From Blastocladiella emersonii ATCC 22665 (Eukaryota > Blastocladiomycota > Blastocladiomycetes > Blastocladiales > Blastocladiaceae), in NCBI GenBank assembly GCA_025594325.1, contig JANHCV010000001.1, positions 992,001-1,056,000 on the forward strand: 64,000 bases of DNA, written 5' to 3'. The position numbers and the translations under genes are program-made. Under the pieces are notes generated by a model. It was not told the origin of the DNA. It ran no database searches and worked only from the letters and a program-made list of their open reading frames with translations. Positions 1-10,483 of the stretch are shown piece by piece (the first letter of the stretch is position 1; each line of letters begins with the position of its first letter).

Positions 1-2220
1 GGCGGAGGGGACAGCGTGGGTGCTGCCTACCATGCGGGGCGCGACGACGGGCGCCGATACGGATACGACGGGGCGGCGGGTGACGTACCCGACCGCCGCC
101 GGCGCACCCGCGGCCGTCGCGGCCGCCGCCATGGCGGGGGCCACGGGCAAGGACGACGACGCGAGCGGGGCGGCCGAGCCGCCGCGCGTAAACGAGAGGG
201 CGGGCGTCGGGTGAGGCGAGCGTCGCGAAACCGACGAGGGCGAGGCCGACGCCGAGAAGGCCGTGGCTGGTCCTCCTCGCGGCGCCGCGGTCGCGGCAGC
301 CGGGGTGGCGGAGCTGCGGCACCAGGAACGGTGGCCGCGCTGCCACGACTCGGCCTGGCACTCGTTGGAGCAGTACCGGGCGATGCGGCACCGCGAGCAC
401 CGGTGGAACGCGTTGGCCGACGGCTCGGTGCGGTGGCAGCCCATGTTGGCGCACACGAACCGCTCGGTCGCCGACGCCGCGGCCGCGTTGGCCGGCGTGA
501 TCGTGTGGTGGTGGACATGGTGGTGATGGTGACCGTGCTCGGGATGAACCTGCGCCGCGGACATGGGGCAGGCCGAAGCGGCCGCATCCCAAGTTCGGGC
601 GGGCTCGGCGGTAGTAGTAGTGGTTGTAGTGGTGGTCGGGCACCAAGTTCGGGGCTGCGCGTTGGTCTGCCAGGAGCGCTTCTCGGCGGCCGGGGCCACG
701 GTAGCCGCGGCCTGGCCCATGATGGCGATAGCGAGCTCGCGGATGGGCGACGGCGGGGCGCGCGTGAGGGGCTCGACGAGCGCGTACGCGCAGGCGCCCG
801 CGGCGTCGGCGGGCTGGCGGAGGTAGGTGCGGACCGTGGGGTGCTCGCCGAGCGCGTAGATGATCTGGAGCGCGAGCGCCGCGTCCTGCGGGCGGATGGC
901 GGCGCCGAGGGCCGGGAGACGCTGCTGCGACTGCTGCTGCTGAACCTGCTGCGGCTGGGCGGGAGCCGGGGTAGCGACGACCGGAGCGACGGCACCGGCC
1001 GCCGCGCCCGAAATTGGACCGTGGGCCGGTAGGTCGAGGAGCATCGGGGCGGGTAGGCCGAGAGGTCGCGGAATTCGCAGCGACAGGTCGCCCGTGACCA
1101 GGGCGTTGCCCGCGGGGACCGCGGCGGCGGCCGAGGCGGCGCCGACCGCGGTGACGTCCATGACCGAGGCCGTGTGCATGCCGGCGCCGGCCGAGTGGGT
1201 GGCCGAGCCGGGGACGCGCGCCGTGACCTCGATCGAGCCGGGAGCGGCGGTACCGGCGGCCGCACCGGCCAGGGCCTCGTACAGGCTGTGGTGGTGGTGG
1301 TTGTGGTGGTGCTCGCCCGCGGCGGCCGCAGCAGCGGCTCCGGCCGAGCCAGGAGCTCGCAGCGACGCGGCAGCGAGGTGGGTCGCCTTGACCGAGTGGG
1401 GGGCGGGGACGGTGGCCGCCACCGAATTGGCGTTGTTGACACCATTACCATTGCGATTAACGCCAATGGCGGCGGCCACGTCGCCCGCCGTGGCGGTGCG
1501 CGAGACCTTGGCGAGGGGCGCCTCGGCGCGCTCGCGTTCATCTTCGTCGTCACGATCATCGTCGGTGGTATCCCCGGCGGCGAGCGAGCGGGCGCCGAGC
1601 GACGGCGTCATGGAGGCCGTGTCGGAGGCGACCGACGAGGTCGAGTCGACGCGCTTTCGTTTGGCCGAGGCGTGCAGGGCGCGCTCGATGGTGCGCAGGT
1701 AGCCGCGCAGGACGGCGACCGAGATGCCGACGGCGCCGCGGCGCGCGCACTCGCCGCGCACCCGCGAGTCGCCGCGGACGACCATGGTGGCGAGCGTCTG
1801 GAGCGCCGCGAGCCACAGGGTCGGCTCGAGCGCGGCCGAGTCACCCGTGGCTGTGGCCGAGGCGGGATCAGCCATGCCGAGCGCAGCGAGCGCGGCCGCG
1901 AGGGCCGAGGTGGCGGCGGCCGCACCGGCGGCGGGCGAGGGCGCGCCGGGCATGTAGAGGCGCAGGATCTCGACGGCGCGGTCGACGACGCCGTCGCAGG
2001 CGAGGTGCAGCAGCTGGGCCTGCGACGCGCCGCGCACCGTGTGGGCGAGGGCGAGGAAGGTGGCGAGCAGCGGGCGCACGGCGGTGGCGGCGAGCGCGCG
2101 GCGGTCGTAGCCGGCGGGGTTGGCGGCGGCGGCGGGCCCGTGGGCGGCGGCAGCGGCCGGGGTGGCGAGGGCGTGGACGGCCTTGCCCGAGAAGATGTTA
2201 CGATCGTTGTCGCGGCGCAT
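1..2220 (-). CDS. MUB1: Mub1/samB-type MYND zinc-finger protein (C-terminus beyond window)
   Basis: Reading leftwards from an ATG at 2220 the frame stays open to base 1, giving 740 residues with the end missing. The N-terminus has the conserved Mub1/samB start region (FSGKAV near residue 10, NPAGYDRRAL near 37), followed by an armadillo-like helical stretch. A MYND finger lies at about residues 585-633: C-x4-C (CANMGC), CSRC, a Tyr-Cys pair and a W..GH...C end. A His-rich run precedes it and Ala/Ser/Gln-rich linkers separate the parts. In yeast Mub1 partners the E3 Ubr2 in degrading the proteasome-gene activator Rpn4; samB in Aspergillus controls morphogenesis. The role here is inferred from family. 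No intron was needed. Confidence 0.8.
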   Translation of the reverse strand, partial: MRRDNDRNIFSGKAVHALATPAAAAAHGPAAAANPAGYDRRALAATAVRPLLATFLALAHTVRGASQAQLLHLACDGVVDRAVEILRLYMPGAPSPAAGAAAATSALAAALAALGMADPASATATGDSAALEPTLWLAALQTLATMVVRGDSRVRGECARRGAVGISVAVLRGYLRTIERALHASAKRKRVDSTSSVASDTASMTPSLGARSLAAGDTTDDDRDDEDERERAEAPLAKVSRTATAGDVAAAIGVNRNGNGVNNANSVAATVPAPHSVKATHLAAASLRAPGSAGAAAAAAAGEHHHNHHHHSLYEALAGAAAGTAAPGSIEVTARVPGSATHSAGAGMHTASVMDVTAVGAASAAAAVPAGNALVTGDLSLRIPRPLGLPAPMLLDLPAHGPISGAAAGAVAPVVATPAPAQPQQVQQQQSQQRLPALGAAIRPQDAALALQIIYALGEHPTVRTYLRQPADAAGACAYALVEPLTRAPPSPIRELAIAIMGQAAATVAPAAEKRSWQTNAQPRTWCPTTTTTTTTTAEPARTWDAAASACPMSAAQVHPEHGHHHHHVHHHTITPANAAAASATERFVCANMGCHRTEPSANAFHRCSRCRIARYCSNECQAESWQRGHRSWCRSSATPAAATAAPRGGPATAFSASASPSSVSRRSPHPTPALSFTRGGSAAPLASSSLPVAPAMAAAATAAGAPAAVGYVTRRPVVSVSAPVVAPRMVGSTHAVPSA

Positions 2221-3004
2221 GGTTGGTGATGGGGCGGGGGTGGGGTGCGGTAGGGCGGGATGGGGTCGGCGAGGGTCCCGGAGCAGAGTGCAGCAAGTGG
2301 CGATGACGGCGTGCGGGGACGGGGCGTGATACTACTTGACGAGGGGGGAGGTGTGGGTCGGCGAGCGTCAGCCTATTTTGCGACCCCGTCGTTCGCCGTG
2401 TGGCTGCACCGCCGATTGGTGTGACGCGGTGACTCCGCTCGACTCGGCTCGGCGGATCTCCCGCCGAGTCACCGCGCACGCGCCGGCCCGCGTCTCAGCC
2501 CTCCCTGCTTCCAACTCACCCTCCGCGATGACGCAGTCGTTCACCGTACCTGACTGTGTAAGCGATCGACGTGGATGTGGCCTGGGCTGGGCGTCCGTTG
2601 ACGCGGACGAGCGCGCGGGCCTGTGGCCTTCTTAACCATCGCTGCGATGGACGCGGTGATGGGCCCTGAAACGGCAGCGAGCGACCCAGTCACGCCCGCG
2701 CCCGCGCCCAGCGTTAACGTCATCGTCAGGGTCACGGTGCTTCCCCGCACGCCCGCCTTGTTGTCTTCGTGGCGCGCACCAGCCGGGGCCGTGGATCAGC
2801 GTGGTGGCCAGGGACGCGCGACGCGTCGCCGCGCAGCGCGACTCACCGCGCCACGTGGTGCGCGGCCGTGTCGCCATCGCGTCTCAGGATGGCGGCCGCC
2901 TGACTGCCGCTGCATGACTGCTGCACGATCATGCGGACGGAGCTTGGAACAAGGCACGCGCGCATTTATTGATTGGTCGACGCGTCGCATCGTCACATCG
3001 CGTC
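2221..3004. promoter_or_regulatory. Intergenic: MUB1 5' region and 3' flank of next gene
   Basis: 784 bp between two minus-strand genes. It must hold the MUB1 promoter and the 3' UTR of the gene ending at 3005. A minus-strand CAATAAA around 2966-2974 is a plausible poly(A) signal for that gene. No coding signal or clear operator was seen. Confidence 0.4.
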
Positions 3005-6000
3005 TCACCGGTGCGGGGGAGGCGGCGCGCGGAACACGACGCCATACGCCGCCAGCTCGCTGACCAGCTGCGCGAACTCGCGCCGCGCCGCGAGCAGCGC
3101 GTCGTACTCGGCCAGCCACGCCTCCTTGCGCTCCAGCTCCGTCATGATCGACCGGTGCAGCAGGCCGTGGGCGCCGTATGCTTTCGACTCGGCTGATGGT
3201 CGCGGTGAGGTAGTCGCCCGTCGCTTGGGCGATGGCTCCTCGCCCTCCTCGGCCGAACGCTTGCGGCCCTTGCCCGGCGATGGCGGGTGACTTGGCTCTG
3301 GTGGGGATGGGCTAGGCGACGGTGCACGAGCGGGTTGCTCCACGGGCGGTGATGCGGCGACCGGCTCAACGCTTGGTGATGGTGAGCGAGCGGGCTCGGC
3401 CGTGAGCGGGGTCGCGGGGACAGGTGGCGGCGGAGTAGATGTGGGCGATGGCGGTGCTGGCTCGACGATGGGCTGCGACTGCGCCTGCGACTGTTTCTCC
3501 ACCTCCGACAGCTCGACCTGCGGTTGCGGCGACGGGGAGGCGGACGCCTGCTTCGGCGGAGATGCGAGCGCCTGCGGCGCCGACAACGAGCCGAGACTAG
3601 GCGATGGTGGCTCGACCGTGTCCTCGGCCGCTACACCACGCGAGCTCGGACCCGCACCGTCGCCGTCACCGCCGCCCATCGGTACCCGCGAAAGGATCAC
3701 AGGCGACCCCACCACCTCCGCCTCCCACACCGAGATCCCGACGGGCGGCGAGCGGCTGAACACCTTGCTGGGCGACAGCGGTGCGGCGGGCGAGATCGGG
3801 AACAGCATCTGGGACACGAGCATGGGCGACTCGATGAGCGGTGGCGGGAGCAGCGGCGGCGTCGCGCACGCGGACGACGAAAAGGTCGCAGTCGTCGACG
3901 ACGGCCGGTCGCGCGCCCGCACGAGCCCCGCCGGCGGAGTGCTGCACTGCGCCCCGATCACGGACGCGGTCGCTGTCGAGGCCGCGAGTGACGGGTCCGC
4001 GTGACCGAGGCTCGCGCGCAGCGAGCTGGGCGAGTCGGGCGAGTCGGGAGGTGGCAGCGGGTCGGCGGCCGGCGTTGGTGCGAACAGGTCGAGGGACTGG
4101 ACCAGCGCCATGTGCTGATCCACGTCCATCGCCTCCTCCTCGTCGTCCGACGACGAGAGCAGCTGCGAGTCAATCGTCCCACCACCGCCGCCGCACGCGA
4201 TGCTGAGCGGACTTTCGAGCGTCGCCTCGGACTCGGACTCGGAATCGCTGCTGCCGTTCACCACAGACCCAGACACGTGCACGACCTGCGCGGCACGCGC
4301 CGGCGAGGGCGACGGCGATCGCGACCACATCTCATCATCGTCGCCCGTGAGCGGGAGGAGCGGCGACGACGGTCCATCGTCGCGGGGCGGCGAGCGCGGA
4401 ACGTCGGCAAGCGGGCGCGAGCTCTCGTCGCTGCTCGACCCGCCGCAACCCCCGTCGACGCGCGGCTGCAGGTGTATCACCCTGCTCGGGCTCGATCCCG
4501 GCCCGCCGGGCGCGTCCGACGAGTTGTTGGGCGACAAGATCCACGCGACGCTGACGGGCCGCCGCGCGCGGAGCCCGACGAGCTCGATGTCGCTCCCGTC
4601 ATCGTCGTCGTCGCTGGCATCGGCGGGCGCACGCGCGGGAAACCGCGGTGGTGCAGCGGGAGCGGACGCGCGCGCGATATCGTCGTGCGAGCCGGCGGCA
4701 GCCAGCTGCGACGACAGCTCGGCGGCCGACGCGGACCCGTTGCTTAGCGGCAGGATCTCCTCGTCGTCAGTGTCCGAGACGTCCTCGCGCGGCTGCCCGT
4801 GGCCGAGCGCCGAGAGCCGCGTCGCGCGGTGTGGCGGGGGCGACACGCGCTGCGACGTCGGGACGCTCGGCGGGGTAGGCGAGACGGTCGCTGAGGAGGA
4901 TGACGGCAGCGGGTGCTGCGAGAGCCGCGGCGGGGTCGGGATGACGTGGAGGGGTTTGCGCAGGTTCGTCACGGGTGGCGGGACGGCCGGGCTGCGTGGC
5001 AGCGGCATCGCGGGAGGAGCAGCGGGCGCGGTTGCGGAAGGTTTTGCGACGAGTGGCGAATGTGGCAGCGGAGGTGGCGAGGTGAGCGTCGCGGGCTCGG
5101 ACGGGACGAGGTGCGCGCTCGCCCACCGCGCGCCGAACGCGTCGAGGATGAAGGACGGGTCCTACACGCGCCGTGCGTCCGACCACCGAGAGTTAACGAC
5201 CCGACGAGCGAGGTCCCTTCTACGAGTACACGTACGAATTTCTGCAGCGGGAGCGGCAACGGAACCGGCGGCGTGCGCTCGGCCTCGGCATACGCGTCGA
5301 GCGCCACGACAAAGTCGGCGACCGAGACGAACCCGATACTCAGCATCGACCGTGGCGGGACGAGGACGTCGAGCATGGACGCGTTGCGGACGCGGTGGGC
5401 AAAGTTGAAGTAGGCGGCCACGTCGCCGGGTGCGAGCACCGTCATGGACGGCTGCGCGGACATGGCCTCGATGAGCGGCACGTTGATGACGGCGGCCGCC
5501 GTGGTCGCGCGCGCCGACGACGTCAGCGCCGGCGGGGCCTCGTCCTCCTCCTCCTGCACCGCCGCCCACACGATCTCGAACGGGACCAGCACCGTGCGCG
5601 CGTCCGCGTCAAACAGCGCGACCACGCTGGTCTGCGTCGGCGACGCGTCGAGCGCGTACTGCACGAACTTGGGCGCCGGCTGCGGGACCGGAGGGTGCAT
5701 GATGAGCGACGCGGGCGCCCGCGCGCCGCCAGTCCCTCGTGCTGTGGCGGACGGCGACGCGTCGTTGTCGCCGTTGACTGCGGGCTGCACGGCGAACGCC
5801 GACGCGGGCGGGCCGGGGAGCAGGCTCACGCGCGCGACGAGGTCGGCCTCGGTGAGTTCCGGCGGCGCCCAGCGCATCGACTTGCGCCGGGGGCCCGCAG
5901 CCGTGTTGGCGCCATCATCCTCGTCGTCGTCGTCGGTGCTGGCGAAACTGCCACGGACACCCGAGGGCCGGAGGCCGGGACCGAGCTCCGCGACACCGTC

Positions 6001-6258
6001 GCGTGTGGGCGACGCGACCGTGGACAACGACGACGACGACGATGCGCTCAGAGACCGGCGCGGCCGGGACCCGCGGTCCGTGTAGTCCGACCGCCCGCTC
6101 CTGAGCCGTGTCAGAGCGCTCGGCGATGAGGCGGACGCGGGGACCGGCTGGGAGAAGGACGCCGGCACGACGGCGTGATGGTGGTCATGGTCGCTGCCGA
6201 GGGCAGTGCTGCCGAACGTCGGCTGCGACGCGGGAATGCGTCTTGACGCGAGATGCAT
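3005..6258 (-). CDS. Hypothetical 1,059-aa Ser/Pro-rich, likely nuclear protein
   Basis: Two exons: 6258-5236 and 5161-3005. The 74-nt intron has donor GTACGT, branch-like TTAAC and acceptor TGTAG, phase 0. It joins LPLQKF to DPSFILDAFGARWAS. Residues about 190-350 look folded (hydrophobic pattern around FVQYALDAS and VLVPFEIVWAAV). The rest is long Ser/Pro/Asp-rich disorder with acidic patches and a SUMO-interaction-like DIELVG after an acidic run. A bipartite basic segment near the end (KGRKRSAEEGEEPSPKRR) suggests nuclear import. A short C-terminal helix follows. I do not recognise a family. Confidence 0.7.
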
Positions 6259-6527
6259 GGAGTAGGGGTGTTCAGCTGGTCGAGTGCGTGCGCATGCGAA
6301 GAGCGGGTCAGCGATGAGGGAGAGAGAGGAAGCGGACAGCGGACAGGAGAGTTGTGCTCAGGCTCGGCTGAGGAGTCATTTCCAAGTGCTGCTACGACGC
6401 GGTGGCCGGCCGACTCGGATCGAGGGAGGAGCATGGGGAAGAAAGTACATTCTGTGACACAAAATTGAGATCATGGTGGGGGGAATCTATACGAGCACGT
6501 CCGTCCGTCCTTCACGCAGCGCGGCCA

Positions 6528-8630
6528 TCAGCGGCCGCCCTGGTAGTAGCCGCCGCCGTTACCGCCGCCGCCCGACTGCGCCTGGTAGTAACCACCGCCG
6601 CCGTTGGGCTTCTCGGGCTGGCCGTAGTACCCGGCCTGCGGCTGCTGCGGCTGCTGCTGGTAGTACCCGCCGCCGCCGCTCACGCTGCTGCCGCCGTACG
6701 CGTCCGAGTACCCCGTGTACTGGGGCTGGACGTACGGCGACGGCGCCTGCTGCTGCTGCTGGTAGTAGCTGGCGCCCGTGTACTGCGGCTGGATCGGGCC
6801 GGGCGCGCCGCCGTAACCGCCGCCCGTGTACTGGGTCTGGATGTTGCCGCCGCCGTACACGCCGCCGGTGCCACCAGCCGCGGACGAAGTGCCCGTGGTG
6901 TGGGCGTAGACGATGGTGGAGCCGGTGCCCGCGGCCGCGGCGGCCGCCGCGGCCTGCTGAACCGAAGTCGACTTCTTTCCGGGTCCCGCGTTCTCGTACT
7001 CGACGCGGGTGTGGTAGTCGGCGGCGGCCTGCTTGGCGATACGCTTCTCCTCCTTGCGTGCGGTCATGCGGCTGCGGAAGGTGGCGATGCCCGAGAAGAG
7101 CATGGCGAGGGCGAACGCGGCGCCGCCGCCGATGGCGACCCAGGTCCACACGGAGAGGCCGAGCGGGCCGCGCACCTCGGTGTCGACCTTGGGCGCGTAC
7201 GAGTCGACCCAGGTGAAGTTGAGGCCGTTGTTGTTGATCTCCTCGACCTTGAGGATGCGCAGGTACTTGCTGCCGACCTTGGCCGTGTCCACGTCCTTGG
7301 CCTCGCGGATCAGGCCGCCGACGAGGAAGATGTGGTCGTCGTGCATGAAGGCGGTGGGCGCGAAGATGGCGGTCGGGCCCTTGTCCTTGTTGCTGATGGG
7401 CGAGGCGGCGGGCCACGCGTTGCTGGCCGTGTCGTACCACTCGATGAGCTCGCCCTCGTTGGCCTTCTTGGACGCCTCGGTGCCGCCGAGGTGGATCACG
7501 TACCGGTTCTTGAACAGGAACGTCTGGAACAGCTGGCGGAACGACAGCATCTCCTTGGCGTCGGACCGGCGGCCCGTGGCGATCTCGACGTAGTGGCGCG
7601 TCTTGATACGTGCGGCCGCCGAGATGGCGTCGACGGTCCCGACGCCGCCGGCCCAGAACATGTGGGTGGCGTTGAACGGGATGAAGCTGCTGCCGAGTGC
7701 GGGCGGGAGCAGCGTGTCGCGGGCGGGGCGCACGCCCTCGTTGGTGAAGGGGAACACGCTCGACGTCAGCGTCGACCCGTCGGCCGTGTCGAGCCCGCCC
7801 GAAATGAGCATGAACTGGCCCTCGCTGCCGGGCGTGCACGTTGCGTGGAACCACGGCACCACGGCGGGCGACTTTTCCTGCTGCCACTTGTTGCCGTTGA
7901 GCGGCTCGTAGACGAACCAGGGAGGAGACAGCTGGTCCTTGGTCGACTCAAACTGCCCGCCCGCAATGTAGATGGCGTTGGACTTGACCACGGCGCACCC
8001 GTTGCCGAACCCCGTCGACATGTCGGGCAGCGCCACGGCGTTGAGGTCCATGGCCGACACCTTGCCGGCGAGGTCCATGGCAAACACCTTCTTGCGCGCG
8101 CCCGTGTTCGCGACGGCTACACGCACGAGGCGCAGGTGCGATGCGTCAGTGTGAGTGGCCTAGTCGTGGATCGCCTTCCACGAGCCAAGCCACCACCCGC
8201 CAAGCGCCAGCGCCAGCTGCACGGGTCGCAGCTTGTGGCGCCAGCGAGGGACGGTGCGGAAGCGAACAAGCAGCGACGTACGGTTGTCCATGCCGCCGAT
8301 AATGTACATGGTCTTGTTGACCATGGCCAGCGTGGCGTAGGGGATCCCGACGGCGGGCGGCAGGTTTTTGAGATCGCCGCCGCTGAGCTTGTCGGTGGCC
8401 TCGGCCACGTCCACGTCGGTGCCGTTCTTGCGCGGCTTGGGCGCATCGGTGTTGTCGTCGACGGCGGGCTTGGGCGACGCGTTGGCCGTACCGTTGCCTG
8501 CGGGCGCCGCCGGTGCTGGCGAGTTGCCGCCCTGCGCCTGCACAGGGGACGCGGCGAGCGCCAGGAGCGCCACAGCGACGGCGAGGGCGCCGACGACGAG
8601 GAGGCGCGAGCGCGGGCGCTTGGTCGTCAT
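6528..8630 (-). CDS. Kelch-type single-pass membrane protein with Gln/Tyr/Gly-rich tail
   Basis: Exons 8630-8282 and 8116-6528 (intron 165 nt, donor GTACGT, branch CTGAC, acceptor TGTAG) give 645 residues. A cleavable signal peptide covers about residues 1-31 (hydrophobic LLVVGALAVAVALLALAA then PVQA). The lumenal or extracellular part carries kelch-like blades (MYIIGGMDN, AIYIAGGQF, FMLISGGLD, HIFLVGGLI). One membrane helix lies at about 437-460, followed by a basic KEEKR cytoplasmic start and a 180-residue tail rich in G, Y and Q with PQYTG and QYTGGGYGG repeats. It resembles fungal kelch/galactose-oxidase-like surface proteins; ligand unknown. Head-to-head with the gene at 9064. Confidence 0.75.
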
Positions 8631-9063
8631 GTAGTAGAAGAAGGGGGAGAAAGCGAAATCTATGGCCGGAGGCGAGCTCACGGGCCGTCTAGGGAGGGCG
8701 GGCTGGGGCGGGGAGGGAGGGCGCCGACGTCCGCCGAGGCAAGGGCGGAGCGGGTCGAAGGGGCGGGTAGGGTCACAGTGCGCCGAGTCCCACAGCTGCT
8801 CGCGTCGTGTCTGCGTTGCGTAGCGTTGCGTTGCGTGCCGAGAGCGTGGACGTCGGCGGAGCGGAGTTGGGCAAAGTCGGTGGCCAGGCCCGTTTCGAAA
8901 CCAGGGTGTGGCGCCGTGGCGCCGGCGTGTGGCGCTGCTGCGGCACGCGACCTGCCGGACCGCGCTGGAGTCGCGATCAGGGGTAGCGACGCGTTGGACG
9001 CGTCCAATCCAAGTCCCAAGGCCGCACCGCTCGCGCTCCCTCCACCGCGACCGCTCAACCACC
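8631..9063. promoter_or_regulatory. Divergent promoter region
   Basis: 433 bp between the kelch gene (minus) and the gene at 9064 (plus), so both promoters lie here. A short GTTGCG-type direct repeat occupies about 8813-8838. No recognised operator otherwise. Confidence 0.4.
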
Positions 9064-10352
9064 ATGACAGAGACTCAGCTTCCCCGCGGCGAGTGGCTGG
9101 CAACGCTCCCCGGCTTCCCAGAGCGGTATGGCCCGCCCTCGCTGGTCATCGTGACCCTCCTGCGTGCGCTCGGGTGGGACCGCGATCGCGGGGAGGACAC
9201 CCTCAAGGCGGCGCATGCCCGTTTGTCTGCGCTCTGGCGCTACCTCGGCGAGCACCGGTCGGACGCTGTGCAGTCCGCGTCCACGCTGCCCGCAGGCGAG
9301 AGCGTTCGGCGGACACTGCAGGAGCTGTTCGTCTCGTCCTCGACCAAGTTCCTCGCCGACAAGGACATGCCCGAGGGAGCGCTCGATTTCTACTCGGCCT
9401 TTGTCCCGTCGGGCGCCGCCGACGATCCGCACGGCTACGCCATCCTGACCCCGGCCGGGTCGCAACTGCTCCTCGACCCCAACGTCGCCGTCGACCGCGT
9501 CTTTGACTTTCTGCGCGGCTACCGCCTGTTCGCCGTGCACATCCGCGACGACAACGGCCACCACGCGTCTGCCGTGGTCCATCGCGCGCAGGACGGCGCC
9601 ACGACTGTGTACTGGACCGACTCGCTCACGAGCGGGTACGACGCGCGGTACGAGCGGTTCCAGGTGAACTTCACGCGGTGCGCCAAGGCGCTGTGGGGAG
9701 CGGAGGCCGCCGTGGCCTTTCGCGACGAGATCCGCTACGACCAGCACGCGTCGCACAGCTCTATGTTCTACGCGGTCATTGGCGCCGAGGGCTATCTCGG
9801 CCAGTGTCTCGAGCAGCTCGGCGCGAGCGACGAGTTTGTCCGCGCCCGACTGCCCATGTTCGGCCTCAGCGCGGTTGCCGGGTACACTGGGCTCGATGAC
9901 CCGCTCGCGATCCGCCACGAGTTCTTTAACACGCTCTTCGTACGACACCCATTGTCCAGCCGACATACTGGCGGCGATCCGCTAAACCAGCTCCGTTCGT
10001 GTAGCGCACCATCAGCGCTCGCGTCACCGACGGCCGCCCGCCCGCCTCCCACCAGCACCGGCGCGCGCTGCACCGCTACATCGAGGCCGGCCGCGAGCCG
10101 CGCATCGCGTCGTTCTTTGACGGCGGCGCGCTGACCGTCGTGTACGGCCACACCAAGATCGGCGCCGTCGGCGCGTTCGAGTGCGAGCGAGCCGTCTTCG
10201 ACGAGCAGGGCGAGTTCCAGGGCTGGGGCGTCGAGCTTTGGCCGTTCGACCGCATCCCGGGTCACGTCAGCGACGCGGCGCGGCTCGACGCGTTCCGCCG
10301 CTTCGCCGCGCTGAACCCCAAGAAGCCCGTGCCGTCGTGGTTGCGCGAGTAG
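9064..10352 (+). CDS. Unknown 407-aa protein
   Basis: Exons 9064-9939 and 10005-10352, intron 65 nt (GTACGA, branch-like CTAAA, TGTAG), phase 0. It joins EFFNTLF to RTISARVTDG. The start was chosen at ACCACCATGA rather than an in-frame upstream codon because it has good context and follows the promoter gap. No signal peptide or membrane helix. The stretch VHIRDDNGHHASAVVHR followed by YWTDSLTSGY faintly recalls the His...Trp...Asp-Ser-Leu layout of Ulp1-type cysteine proteases, but a matching Cys box is not clear. I do not assign a function. It converges with the zinc transporter gene 131 bp downstream. Confidence 0.7.
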
Positions 10353-10483
10353 CTTTCCTCGTCGTCTTGTTGATTTGCTGTCAATTGATGTTTTCGTTGC
10401 CCACCTCATTGTGATGGATCGAGCGGGAGGGAGGGGTAATGCATGATTCTACTGCAGCTGGGAGCAAAACTATCACGACACGC

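Noticed and set aside
27-1559. A 510-codon minus-strand frame at the left edge
   Set aside because: It is a +1 shadow of the Mub1-like frame (poly-Thr where the real frame has poly-His) and starts inside it.
6402-9506. A 1,034-codon plus-strand open frame
   Set aside because: It lies antisense to the kelch gene, is rich in Arg/Gly/Val/His from GC-biased codon shadows, and crosses a divergent promoter; the minus strand has signal peptide, kelch blades and valid introns.
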